Translations under genes and position numbers: made by a program | Shown here: positions 39,541 to 47,502 of the stretch, in pieces | Numbering within the stretch: the first letter of the stretch is position 1 | How the letters are laid out: the number at the start of each line of letters is the position of its first letter | Source: Anaerozeibacter quisquiliarum | GTDB lineage: Bacteria > Bacillota > Clostridia > Christensenellales > Aristaeellaceae | Assembly (NCBI GenBank): GCA_051162045.1 | Contig: JBISDI010000028.1 | DNA: 51,617 bases | Strand: one strand, 5' to 3' | The notes under the pieces: generated by a model | What the model was told of the DNA's origin: nothing | Seen by the model: only the letters and a program-made list of their open reading frames with translations | Database searches by the model: none

Positions 39541-40454
39541 GCGTCGCAGGCGCCCGCCAGCACCGCAGCGTCGCCGCTGGTTTGCAGGAAGTCGCGGATC
39601 AGCTCGCGGCAGCGGTCGTACACCCTGTCCTGCGCCGCCGTCACGCTCTTGCCTTCCTTGACGGCGGCTTCGTAAGGCTGGCGCAGCTCGGTGCCCACGT
39701 TGATCTTGGCGATGCCGGCCCTGATGCCGCGCCGGATGTAGTCCCGCTCGATCCCGGAGCCGCCGTGCAGCACGAGCGGGATATTCAGCGCGCGCTCGAG
39801 CTCCTCGATCCGCCCGATGTCCAGCCGCGCCGCCGGCTTTTTCTTGTCCAGCAGGTTGTCGGCGATCGCGCCGTGCACGCTGCCCACGGCCACGCTCAGC
39901 CAGTCGCAGCCGCTCTCGCGCACAAAGCGCAGCGCATCGTCGACCTCGGTAAAGCCCAGCCGCTTCTCGAATATCTCCTCGTACGGGATCGACTGCTCTC
40001 TGGTCTCGTGCCCCATCACCGCGCCCAACTCGGCCTCGATCGGTACCTTCGCTTTGTGCGCCAGCTCGGCGGCGCGCGCGGTGGCCGCGATGTTGCCCTC
40101 AAGCGACAGGCGCGAGCCGTCCACCATCAGCGACTGGTAGCCCGCCGCGATCGCGCGCGCCAGAATGTCCATGTAATCGACCTCGAGGTGATCCTCGTCG
40201 ATCACCGGCACATGGTCGAGGTGCAGCAGCGTATAGCCCGGCTTGTGATGCCGCGCGTATTCCTCGGCCACGCGCTCAAGGCTCTCGGCCTCGAACTTCA
40301 CCCATTCGAGCCGCGCCACCTGGATCATGGCGACCGAGCGCTCGTCGGCCACCGCCTGGGCGATGGGCCGCATCATGTCAAGGTGCGGAATGTTGAACGC
40401 GGGCACGACCAAAGCGTTTTGAAGCGCCTTCAGGACAATTGCTTGCGGGTTCAT
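39537..40454 (-). CDS. class II aldolase, fructose/tagatose-bisphosphate family
   Basis: A 305-residue class II aldolase paralogous to fba. HLDHVPV holds Asp80 and zinc ligand His81; AVGSVHGA and LHGGSGIERDY supply the other metal and phosphate residues. It is more distant from glycolytic Fba, with GGSG as in GatY/tagatose-bisphosphate or 2-deoxy-gluconate-type aldolases. Substrate not certain. It has its own promoter and may serve the sugar pathways encoded in this window. Confidence 0.88.
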   Translation of the reverse strand: MNPQAIVLKALQNALVVPAFNIPHLDMMRPIAQAVADERSVAMIQVARLEWVKFEAESLERVAEEYARHHKPGYTLLHLDHVPVIDEDHLEVDYMDILARAIAAGYQSLMVDGSRLSLEGNIAATARAAELAHKAKVPIEAELGAVMGHETREQSIPYEEIFEKRLGFTEVDDALRFVRESGCDWLSVAVGSVHGAIADNLLDKKKPAARLDIGRIEELERALNIPLVLHGGSGIERDYIRRGIRAGIAKINVGTELRQPYEAAVKEGKSVTAAQDRVYDRCRELIRDFLQTSGDAAVLAGACDA

Positions 40455-40505
40455 GGGAGACCTCCTCGTATCAGTATGTTGAAGGAAGCGCCGATGCGCC
40501 TCTTC

Positions 40506-40534
40506 ATTATAGGTCCCTCCTCATGCCCCGGCAA
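40506..40534 (-). promoter_or_regulatory. promoter of the second aldolase gene
   Basis: Minus strand: TTGCCG (40529-40534), 17 bases, TATAAT (40506-40511). Confidence 0.65.
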
Positions 40535-40566
40535 GCCTTTTTCAATGAACTTTTCGCCGCCGCCGA

Positions 40567-40595
40567 TTGCAATTGTCCGTGCGGCACATTATACT
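40567..40595 (+). promoter_or_regulatory. promoter of the zinc-ribbon/DUF5685/J-domain operon
   Basis: TTGCAA (40567-40572), 17 bases, TATACT (40590-40595). It is divergent from the aldolase promoter, with only about 30 bases between the two -35 boxes. Confidence 0.65.
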
Positions 40596-40671
40596 TATGA
40601 AGATTAAACCCTCCGACATATGCTCGACAAATGCGTGGTGTAGGATGGCTCTGAGGTGAATGAGGATGCGG

Positions 40672-41082
40672 ATGTTCGATAAAATCATAATGGCCGTGCG
40701 GCGCTTCATGAGCGGACGGCACGGCGCGGATCAGCTGTCGCTGGCGCTTGTCTATACGGCGATCGCGCTCAACGTGCTGACGCTTTTGATCCCGCGCGCG
40801 GGCGCGCTGGGCATCCTGTCGATGGCGATGCTGGTCTTCGCGCTCGTGCGCATCTTCTCGAAGAACCACGAACGGCGCTACCGCGAGAACGCTTGGTATG
40901 TAAAGCACGTGGGCTCGTTGTCCGCGCAGATCCGGCAGGCGTGGACGCGCTTCAAGAACCGCAAGACCTATCTCTATTTCGATTGCCCCCAGTGCCGCGC
41001 CAAGCTGCGCCTGCCGCGCGGCAAGGGCGAGGTCACCATGACCTGCGGGCGCTGCGGACACGCGTTCAGAAAGCGGGCCTAG
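40672..41082 (+). CDS. membrane protein with C-terminal zinc ribbon
   Basis: A 136-residue protein. A basic N-terminus (MAVRRFMSGRHGADQLS) precedes two close hydrophobic helices (about 25-65), then a basic linker, and finally a zinc ribbon with CPQC and CGRC pairs. The membrane is crossed twice with the ribbon probably in the cytoplasm. Three in-frame ATGs (40660, 40666, 40672) are possible; the last follows GAGG at six bases and starts MFDKI. Function unknown. First of three tightly packed genes also found together in other Clostridia as far as I recall. Confidence 0.75.
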   Translation: MFDKIIMAVRRFMSGRHGADQLSLALVYTAIALNVLTLLIPRAGALGILSMAMLVFALVRIFSKNHERRYRENAWYVKHVGSLSAQIRQAWTRFKNRKTYLYFDCPQCRAKLRLPRGKGEVTMTCGRCGHAFRKRA

Positions 41083-41083
41083 T

Positions 41084-41923
41084 ATGTTTGGGTATGTTCT
41101 CATCAACAAGGAGACGCTTCAGGACGCGGAAGTCGCGCGCTTTTCCGCGTTCTATTGCGGGCTGTGCCGCGCGCTCGGCCAGCGCTACGGCGCGCTCAGC
41201 CAGCTGGCGCTGAGCTACGACATGACCTTCCTTGCGCTGCTGCTGACTTCGCTCTACGAGCCCGATACGCGCTCGGGCGCGGCGCGCTGCGTGGCGCACC
41301 CCATGGGGCCCCGCCCCTATTTGGAAAACGCCCTGATCGACTACGCGGCCGACATGACCGTCGTGCTGGCCTATCACAAGGCGCTGGACGACTGGCGCGA
41401 CGACAAGAGCCTGACCGCGCGCACCCAGTCGCAGCTGCTCAAGGGGGGTTGCGCGCGCGTCGAAAAGCTCTACCCGCGCCAGACGCAGGCAGTGCAGCGG
41501 GGACTGACGCAACTGACCGAGCTCGAGCGGGCCGGCGTACGCGAGATCGACCCGCCCGCCAATGCGTTCGGCGAGACGCTCGGCGAGCTGTTCGTCTACC
41601 GCAAGGACATATGGAGCGACGCCATGCGCCAGCTGGGCTCGGCGTTAGGCCGGTTTATCTACCTGCTCGACGCCTACGACGATCTTCAGGCCGACCGCAA
41701 GAAAAATCGCTACAACCCGCTTCTGGGTCTCGCGGACGAGCCCGACTTCGACGCGCGCGTCAAGTCGTACCTTACATTGCTGCTGGGCGAGGGCACGGTG
41801 GCGTTTGAGCAACTGCCGCTGGTCGACGATTTGGGCCTGCTGCGCAACATCCTGTACTCGGGCGTATGGACCAGATACGAGGCCATCCGCCGTGAGCGCG
41901 GCGGGAAGGGGGCAAACGAATGA
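41084..41923 (+). CDS. DUF5685-family protein with isoprenoid-synthase-like Asp motifs
   Basis: A 279-residue, all-helical soluble protein of the uncharacterised DUF5685 family. It has an N-terminal CGLC pair (Cys25, Cys28) plus Cys69 and His72, a possible metal site. Aspartate clusters occur at DYAAD (86-90), DDWRDD (102-107) and DAYDDLQADRKKNRYNP (196-212). The last resembles the second Asp-rich motif plus R-Y-x-P of squalene/phytoene synthases. This suggests, without proof, a trans-isoprenyl-synthase-like fold. It starts one base after the zinc-ribbon stop and overlaps the J-domain gene by four bases. Confidence 0.8.
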   Translation: MFGYVLINKETLQDAEVARFSAFYCGLCRALGQRYGALSQLALSYDMTFLALLLTSLYEPDTRSGAARCVAHPMGPRPYLENALIDYAADMTVVLAYHKALDDWRDDKSLTARTQSQLLKGGCARVEKLYPRQTQAVQRGLTQLTELERAGVREIDPPANAFGETLGELFVYRKDIWSDAMRQLGSALGRFIYLLDAYDDLQADRKKNRYNPLLGLADEPDFDARVKSYLTLLLGEGTVAFEQLPLVDDLGLLRNILYSGVWTRYEAIRRERGGKGANE

Positions 41924-42534
41924 TCGACAATCCCTACAAGGTGCTGGGCCTGTCCGAGGGCGCGTCCGACGACGAGGTCAAGGCCGCCTACAAGCGGATG
42001 GCCAAGAAATATCACCCCGACCTCAACAACTCCTCGCCCTACGCCGAGGCCAAGATGAAGGAGATCAACGAGGCCTACACCCAGATCATGAAGGGCGACA
42101 AGGGCGCGGCCACGGGCCAGGGCTACGGCGGCTACGGGGCCTATGGCGGCTACGCCGGCCAGGCCCACGCAGGCTCGCAGGAGTCCTCTCGCATGCAGGC
42201 CGCGCGCAACTACATCAACGCCGGCTACTACCAAGAGGCGCTGGGCGTGCTGCGCCAAATTGACGAGCGCACCGCGCGCTGGTATTATTACAGCGCGATC
42301 GCAAACGCCGCTCTGGGCAACCGCGTGGAGGCGGCGGCCCACGCCGAACGCGCCGCGCGCATGGAGCCGAACAACTTCGAATACCGGCGGTTGCTCGACC
42401 AATTGCAGCACGGCGCGTATCAGTACCAAGAGTTTGGGCGCGAATTCACCATGCCCACGATGGACATGGGCCGGGTATGCCTGGGGCTGTGCGCGACGCA
42501 GTTGCTGTGCCGGCTGTGCGGGTGTTGGTGTTAG
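41920..42534 (+). CDS. J-domain protein with TPR-like region and Cys-rich tail
   Basis: A 204-residue DnaJ-type co-chaperone. The J domain occupies 4-65 (NPYKVLGLSEGASDDEVKAA) with the HPD motif His32-Pro-Asp34 that stimulates DnaK. A Gly/Tyr/Ala-rich linker follows (GYGGYGAYGGYAG), then two helical repeats like TPRs (NYINAGYYQEALGVLRQI, WYYYSAIANAALGNRVEAA). The tail has six cysteines in its last 18 residues (CLGLCATQLLCRLCGCWC) and may bind metal or lipid. It is not DnaJ itself, lacking the zinc-finger and C-terminal domains. Coupled to DUF5685 by an ATGA overlap; its stop faces the M13 peptidase gene. Confidence 0.85.
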   Translation: MIDNPYKVLGLSEGASDDEVKAAYKRMAKKYHPDLNNSSPYAEAKMKEINEAYTQIMKGDKGAATGQGYGGYGAYGGYAGQAHAGSQESSRMQAARNYINAGYYQEALGVLRQIDERTARWYYYSAIANAALGNRVEAAAHAERAARMEPNNFEYRRLLDQLQHGAYQYQEFGREFTMPTMDMGRVCLGLCATQLLCRLCGCWC

Positions 42535-42535
42535 T

Positions 42536-44518
42536 TCACCAGATTATCACCCGTTCCTCGGGCGCGCGGTACATGCCATCCCCTTCCCGGATGTCAAAAG
42601 CGGCATGGAAATCATCCATGTTTTGCAGCTGGATATTCGCGCGCAGTTTGCTGGGCGCGTGAACGTCCAATGTCAGCAGCAGCGCCTCGTATTCCGGCGT
42701 GGCCTTTTGCCGCCAGATCGTCGCCCAGCTGGTAAACAGCGCCTTCAAATCCACCTCCGCTTCCCGCTTGGCCGCTTCCAGCGCGCAGGCGAGCCCGCCC
42801 GCGTCGGCCACGTTTTCCGCCATGGTCTGCGTGCCGTTGACCACACCGCCGGCATGCTCGAGCCCGTCGAACTCCTTTACCATGTCCTGGGAAAGCTCCT
42901 CGAATTTCGCGTAATCCGCCTGCGTCCACCAGTTCTTCAGGTTGCCCAGTTCGTCAACCTTGGCGCCGTTGGGGTCGAACGCGTGAGAAATCTCATGCGC
43001 GACCACCGCGCCGATGCCGCCGTAATTCGCGCAGGCGGGCTGCTCCAGGCTGTAGAATGGGGCTTGCAGGATGGCGGCCGGGAAGTTGATGCTGTTGTTC
43101 ATCGGAGAATACATCGCGTTCACCGTGTCCCCGGAGAGTGGCCACAGGCCGCGATCCACGGGCTTGTTCCACTTGCTGAAGCTGTCGAGCAACATCAGGC
43201 GAGTGATGTCCATCGCGTTGTCGATCAGCGTGCCGCCCTCCGCCGCCGGCTTGATTTGAATCTGGCTGTAGATCGGACGGGCCGCGTCCGGATAGCCGAC
43301 GTTGATGGCCATGGCGGTAAGCTTGCTGATTGCGGTCGCGCGGGTATCATCCGAGAGCCAAACGTTGGCCGACAGGCGATCCTTGTAGGTGTCGATGATC
43401 GCCTCCACCATATGTCTTACATCCTGCTTGGCCTGCTCGCCGAAATAGGTCTGGCCGTAGTAGATGCCCACCGGTTCGCTGAACGTGCCCGCGGCCAGAT
43501 AATAGGCGCTCTTCTCGCGCGAAGCGGCCTCGGCGACACCGGAAAGCATGCGGCTAAAACTGCCCGCCTCCACGCGGAAGCCGTCGCTGAGGTAGGACGC
43601 GAAGGCATTGACCGTATTCACCAGCATCCAGCTCTTCATTGCCGGGAACGTCCCGTCATTGACCAGCGCATCGAACGCGGCGAAGTAATCGGGGTTGGCG
43701 ACGATGACTTTATCCGGAACTTCGCCAAGCAATTCCTCGATCGGCGCGGAGAAATTTACGGACTTGATTTGCGCGTCGAATTCCGAAAAATTCATGGGGT
43801 TGTACATCTTGGTATAGTCGCTGGCTTCCTCGGCGCTCTTCGTATAGGGCGCGAGGCTCTCGTCGAACGCCAGGGCCTGCCGGACGATTTCCTCGGCCTC
43901 CGCCTCCGTCTTGCCCGCCATCACCAGCAACTTGGTCGACATCTGCGCATAAGCGCCCTGCAGCGCGGCCTTGGTCTGCTCGTCCGCGTAATAGGACTTA
44001 TCCATCAGGAACAGGCCGGGGTCTGCGATATACAGCGCATGGATGGCGGCATTGCCCATGTCGGCCTCGACGAAAACGCCGAAGGGCGCAGGCATCCCCT
44101 CAAGCATCCATTCCTTTAATTGGCCGGCAAAATCCTCGAGACTTTCGAGGTGCTCCACCCGCTCCATAAAAGGCAAAAGCGGTTTGCCGCCCGCGGCATC
44201 GCGGGTTTCAAAATCGGAGGCCAGGCGGTAGAATTCGACGAATTGGGATAACTGCTCGTTGCCCGGCTGCTTTTCTCCGCCGAGCATGGCGGCAAAATCC
44301 GCCATCAGAGCCTTTTCCACGCCATCCACCAGATTCATAAATCCGCCGGTCGAGGGCTTATCCGCCGGAATCTCGGCGGAGGCATACCATTCGGCGTTTA
44401 CGGCGTCGTAGAAGTCGTCCTTGAGCGAGGGCGCTTGCGCCAGCACGGCCATAGCATTGCCCCCGAACAACGTGACCGCCATTGCAATACCGAGCATCGA
44501 GCGTATGAGCTTCTTCAC
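42536..44518 (-). CDS. secreted M13-family zinc metallopeptidase (PepO/neprilysin-like)
   Basis: A 660-residue peptidase. The signal peptide (1-28) ends near VLAQA. The zinc site is HEISH (508-512) with third ligand Glu568 in ENVAD; VHAPSKLRAN contains the substrate-contacting His and Arg of the family. NNSINFPA replaces the usual NAYY segment, and the C-terminal tip is VIIW without the usual Cys. The GTG start at 44518 lies eight bases after AAAGGAG. The signal peptide implies export, whereas many PepO proteins are cytoplasmic. Oligopeptide-degrading role inferred. Confidence 0.9.
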   Translation of the reverse strand: MKKLIRSMLGIAMAVTLFGGNAMAVLAQAPSLKDDFYDAVNAEWYASAEIPADKPSTGGFMNLVDGVEKALMADFAAMLGGEKQPGNEQLSQFVEFYRLASDFETRDAAGGKPLLPFMERVEHLESLEDFAGQLKEWMLEGMPAPFGVFVEADMGNAAIHALYIADPGLFLMDKSYYADEQTKAALQGAYAQMSTKLLVMAGKTEAEAEEIVRQALAFDESLAPYTKSAEEASDYTKMYNPMNFSEFDAQIKSVNFSAPIEELLGEVPDKVIVANPDYFAAFDALVNDGTFPAMKSWMLVNTVNAFASYLSDGFRVEAGSFSRMLSGVAEAASREKSAYYLAAGTFSEPVGIYYGQTYFGEQAKQDVRHMVEAIIDTYKDRLSANVWLSDDTRATAISKLTAMAINVGYPDAARPIYSQIQIKPAAEGGTLIDNAMDITRLMLLDSFSKWNKPVDRGLWPLSGDTVNAMYSPMNNSINFPAAILQAPFYSLEQPACANYGGIGAVVAHEISHAFDPNGAKVDELGNLKNWWTQADYAKFEELSQDMVKEFDGLEHAGGVVNGTQTMAENVADAGGLACALEAAKREAEVDLKALFTSWATIWRQKATPEYEALLLTLDVHAPSKLRANIQLQNMDDFHAAFDIREGDGMYRAPEERVIIW

Positions 44519-44542
44519 AATCTTCACTCCTTTACCATCCAA

Positions 44543-44572
44543 ATTATAGCACGAACAGACGGCACATCGCAA
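44543..44572 (-). promoter_or_regulatory. promoter of the M13 peptidase gene
   Basis: Minus strand: TTGCGA (44567-44572), 18 bases, TATAAT (44543-44548) with an extended TGC. Confidence 0.65.
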
Positions 44573-44579
44573 CCCGTTT

Positions 44580-44610
44580 GTGGGGGGGCGATCTCGGATC
44601 GCCCCCCCAC
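44580..44610 (-). terminator. perfect 14-bp hairpin after the ABC permease gene
   Basis: GTGGGGGGGCGATC (44580-44593) and its complement (44597-44610) around TCG, 15 bases beyond the permease stop. No T-run. It separates the GntR/ABC operon from the peptidase promoter. Confidence 0.6.
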
Positions 44611-44624
44611 GGATTGCCCGCTCC

Positions 44625-45344
44625 TCATCCCTTCATTGTCAATCGCCGCAGCGGGATATAACTCGCCGCCAGGAACGCCACGCCCACGAGCGCCAGCTTC
44701 CCGGCCAGCATCAGTTTATCCCCGCCAAAGAAACCGGCCATCGCTCTGGCGAGCGCTTCGGTATGCGACAGCGCGCACCAGGTAAACAGCGCGCCCAGGC
44801 ACAGCGAAACCAGCAGCATCGGCTTAGCCCAGCGTTGGAAGAGCAGGGTAATGCACTGCGTTATGGCAAGCAGCGCAAAGGCGATGGCGGCGGGCAGCAA
44901 CACGCGCACCCCCCACGGCGCACCGCCGAACATAATCTCCTGTATCGTCGCGTTGCCGAGCCGGACCGACAGCCCCATCAACCGGGCCAGCCCGTTGCCG
45001 ATGGCCGTCGTCAGCCATTGTGCCGGCAAGCTCAAAGCCACCGTCGCCACCCCGAGAATCGCCGTGCCCAGCACGACTTGGCCCGCCCAGACCTCCTTGC
45101 GCGTCGTGCCCAACGCGATGTGCATCCGGCCATACTGGACGACATAGATGCCGGCAGAGATACACATGTAGACCACCGCCGAGGGAAAGATGTCCGACGC
45201 GCTGATCGTGTCCGGCGTGCTCACCAGCGCGGCGACCATCAGCGGGATCCCCAGCGCGAACAGCGAATAGGCGCCCACCATAATCATGAGATTTCTGCCC
45301 AGTACGCCCTTGAGATAATACTTGAGTATCACGCCAATCCTCAC
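44625..45344 (-). CDS. ABC transporter membrane protein of the GntR-controlled pair
   Basis: A 239-residue protein with about six hydrophobic helices, starting MRIGVILKYYLKGVLGRNLM. The pattern GTTRKEVWAGQVVLGTAI after helix three is typical of YtrC/YtrD-like or bacitracin-stress ABC-2 permeases. Its start overlaps the ATPase stop by four bases, so the two are translated together. Cargo unknown. Confidence 0.82.
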   Translation of the reverse strand: MRIGVILKYYLKGVLGRNLMIMVGAYSLFALGIPLMVAALVSTPDTISASDIFPSAVVYMCISAGIYVVQYGRMHIALGTTRKEVWAGQVVLGTAILGVATVALSLPAQWLTTAIGNGLARLMGLSVRLGNATIQEIMFGGAPWGVRVLLPAAIAFALLAITQCITLLFQRWAKPMLLVSLCLGALFTWCALSHTEALARAMAGFFGGDKLMLAGKLALVGVAFLAASYIPLRRLTMKG

Positions 45345-46228
45345 GATGCCGCACCCCCCTTCCCGGCCTGCGCGCGTCTCTCCTGCGTCAGGTACACAAA
45401 CAGCTTTTGCAGCGGCACACCCTCGATGTTTACGCCGTCCACTTCTCGCGGCGTGCCCTTCACGCAGACTACCTTTGTGCCGCCCAGTTGGTCGTCGTGC
45501 AGAATCTTCAACCCGGCGACGGCCCGGTCCACCTGTTCCTTCGGCCCGCTGACGTAACGCGCGCCCTCCAGCAACTCCGCGAGCTCCCCGTCGTACAGCA
45601 TCTGCCCGGCGTCGATCAGCGCCACCCGCTCGAACAGCCGGCTCACCTCGTCGATCAGATGGGTAGAGATCACGACGGTACGCGGGTGCTCGGGCAGATC
45701 GCGGATGATCTCGTCGTAGAACGCCTCGCGCGCCACCGCGTCCAGCCCCAGCGAGGGCTCGTCGAACATCACCACCGGCGTGCGGCAGGCAAGCCCCGCG
45801 ATCAGCCCGAGGCTGGATTCCATGCCCCGACTCAGCTGCTTCACGCGCTTCTTCACATCCAATTCAAATCGTTCCAGCAGCCGGTCGGCATAGGCCGCGT
45901 CCCAGTTGGGGTTCAAGTCCCGGCACAGCGCCAGCACCTCGCGCACGCGATACTCTTTGAGATAGGGTGTCTTTTCCCGAATCAGGCACAGCCGGTTCAG
46001 CGCGTGCGCGTTTTCCGGGATCGGCTCGCCGTCCAGCATCACCCGACCCCGGTCGGCAAAATTCTGGCCGTGGATGATTTCAAGCAGCGTGGTCTTCCCC
46101 GCGCCGTTGCGGCCCAGCAGCCCGGTCACCTGTCCGGGCGCAAACGAAAGGCTCACGTCGTCCAGCGCGAGGGTGTGCCCGAAGCGCTTGGTGATGTTTT
46201 CCACGCTGACGGTGGGATTGGTCGTCAT
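45341..46228 (-). CDS. ABC transporter ATP-binding protein (YtrB-like)
   Basis: A 295-residue ATPase. Walker A is GRNGAGKT (39-46), the signature QLSRGMESSL, Walker B VVMFDEPSLGLD, and the H-loop STHLID. A ~75-residue C-terminal extension (YVSGPKEQVDRAVAGLKIL onward) resembles the regulatory domain of YtrB/BcrA-type exporters. ATG 46228 follows AAGGAGG. Middle gene of gntR-ATPase-permease, an arrangement that in Bacillus responds to cell-wall antibiotics. Confidence 0.9.
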   Translation of the reverse strand: MTTNPTVSVENITKRFGHTLALDDVSLSFAPGQVTGLLGRNGAGKTTLLEIIHGQNFADRGRVMLDGEPIPENAHALNRLCLIREKTPYLKEYRVREVLALCRDLNPNWDAAYADRLLERFELDVKKRVKQLSRGMESSLGLIAGLACRTPVVMFDEPSLGLDAVAREAFYDEIIRDLPEHPRTVVISTHLIDEVSRLFERVALIDAGQMLYDGELAELLEGARYVSGPKEQVDRAVAGLKILHDDQLGGTKVVCVKGTPREVDGVNIEGVPLQKLFVYLTQERRAQAGKGGAAS

Positions 46229-46241
46229 ATCGCGTCCTCCT

Positions 46242-46616
46242 TTATCCTTGGACCGGTGTTTTTTCAATCTGCGCGAGCAGCTGCCGCCGGTCGATGCCCA
46301 GCCGCGCGGCTTCCCGCAGGATCGCCGGCAGCGTCTCGCTCAAGAACACCTGCCGGCGCTTGCCGGTCAGCTTTTGCACCGCACCGGGAGCCACGAACAT
46401 CCCGATCCCGCGCTTCTTGTATACGATGCCTTCGTCCACCAACAGGTTCACCCCCTTTGCCGCCGTCGCCGGATTGATCGCATAGAACTGCGCAAACTGG
46501 TTGGTGGAGGGAATGCTCTCCTCCTCCTTGAGCGTCCCGGATAGAATATCGTCCTCAATGGACCGCGCGATCTGCAAATACAGATTCTCCCGCGCATCCA
46601 AATTGGCCACGGCCAT
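46242..46616 (-). CDS. GntR-family regulator, YtrA subfamily
   Basis: A 124-residue repressor. The winged helix (LYLQIARSIEDDILSGTLKEEESIPSTNQFAQFYAINPATAAKGVNLLVDEGIVYKKRGIGMFV) is followed by a short helical dimerisation tail, the YtrA type. It sits in front of the ABC pair it likely represses. GGAGGAGG precedes the ATG. The promoter is followed at once by AGTTAGCTAGTG and TTAACCGGTTGA, imperfect dyads (46640-46675) that are probable operators. Confidence 0.9.
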   Translation of the reverse strand: MAVANLDARENLYLQIARSIEDDILSGTLKEEESIPSTNQFAQFYAINPATAAKGVNLLVDEGIVYKKRGIGMFVAPGAVQKLTGKRRQVFLSETLPAILREAARLGIDRRQLLAQIEKTPVQG

Positions 46617-46671
46617 CGAGCCACCTCCTCCATATCCCCATTGGTCAACCGGTTAATCACTCCACTAGCTA

Positions 46672-46700
46672 ACTATATGGCAAGCGGCGGCAAATGTCAA
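46672..46700 (-). promoter_or_regulatory. promoter of the gntR-ABC operon
   Basis: Minus strand: TTGACA (46695-46700), 17 bases, TATAGT (46672-46677). Imperfect dyads overlap and follow the -10 box, as expected for GntR repression. Confidence 0.7.
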
Positions 46701-47090
46701 TGAAGTTTCGGAGAATTTATACCAATCGAAATCATTAACGCGCTCATCGGGCGAGTGGGTTTTCGTCCTGGCGGTTCGGTACCGCACGGTGCGGCAGGGG
46801 AGGCGGGCGAGTTGGGATATGATGTTGCGCCGGTCGTGCATCAGGTACTCGACGTAGTCCCGCTCCCAGCGGTACAGCGTCATGACTGGCACGCCCAGCT
46901 TATCGGCCAGCGCGGATTCCTGCCAGTAGCGGATTTGCGCCCCGATCGGCAGGCTATTTGCGTACACCCGGTACGCCTGCCAGCCGTGCCCGCACCCGAC
47001 GCCCAAACGGCGTCGGCCGCTTGTTGTGCTTATCCAGCCGTACGGCAAAACTCAGCTGACCCAAACTCCGATTGGCTCCATATTTAATCC
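46701..47090 (-). pseudogene. degenerate minus-strand gene, unidentified
   Basis: Two frames look coding and join near 47000: an upstream part KYGANRSLGQLSFAVRLDKH and a downstream part HGWQAYRVYANSLPIGAQIR ... LADKLGVPVMTLYRWERDY. The latter contains a helix-turn-helix-like stretch. There is no start codon with a ribosome site, and the frame runs into the gntR promoter. Probably a broken DNA-binding protein. Family not recognised. Confidence 0.35.
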
Positions 47091-47101
47091 AAAGCACGAC
47101 A

Positions 47102-47127
47102 AAGCCCTCGCATTTCTACGAAGGCTT
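47102..47127 (-). terminator. hairpin next to the tRNA-end-like sequence
   Basis: AAGCCCTCG and CGAAGGCTT around eight bases with one mismatch, followed on the minus strand by TTTGTCGT. The terminator after the real tRNA end at 51.6 kb is also followed by TTTTTGTCGT. Confidence 0.4.
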
Positions 47128-47155
47128 CATTCATATCAAACCTAACGTTTGATCG

Positions 47156-47168
47156 TGGCTCCTCAGGT
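47156..47168 (-). repeat. 13-bp copy of the tRNA 3' end (possible att site)
   Basis: TGGCTCCTCAGGT is identical to the 3' terminal bases (including CCA) of the tRNA gene at 51593-51605, in the same orientation. The rest of a tRNA is absent here. Such duplications mark integration next to tRNA genes. No integrase is present between the copies. Confidence 0.4.
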
Positions 47169-47216
47169 TCGGTTCTGGTATTGTTCACGAAAACAATCCA
47201 GCGGGTCGAGGTCGGT

Positions 47217-47423
47217 TCACCGGCGGCGTACGATCGCAATGAATATCGCGCAGCCGAAGATCACACCTCCATACAGCGGGCCTGCGAACCACATAGCGAT
47301 GCCGAAACTCTTGAAACTGCTTTACATGGCGCCGAGCATCAGCGCCATCAACCCGCCAAACGCCAGTCCCGCCACGATCGCAGCGCGTAAGAACGCGGCC
47401 AATGCAATCCCCAGCAGCCTCAT
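47217..47423 (-). pseudogene. small two-helix membrane protein gene with an internal stop
   Basis: From ATG 47423 a 68-codon frame encodes two hydrophobic helices (MRLLGIALAAFLRAAIVAGL, then WFAGPLYGGVIFGCAIFIAI), ending in RRR. A TAA at 47322-47324 interrupts it after 33 codons. Either a decayed gene or a 33-residue peptide. No clear ribosome site. Confidence 0.35.
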
Positions 47424-47502
47424 GACCATCCGGAGTGTGTATAGCGGTATAAAAAGGTGCTCCCAGGAACATATCGTATATCCGCACCACGATAGCTTCC
47501 TC

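Noticed and set aside
42143..44119. 658-codon plus-strand frame opposite the M13 peptidase gene
   Set aside because: It overlaps the J-domain gene out of frame and mirrors the peptidase. No family features.
13319..46616. ABC ATPase/permease pairs as parts of a toxin-export or defence system
   Set aside because: Both pairs look like ordinary YtrB-type stress exporters. No toxin, immunity or defence gene lies next to them.
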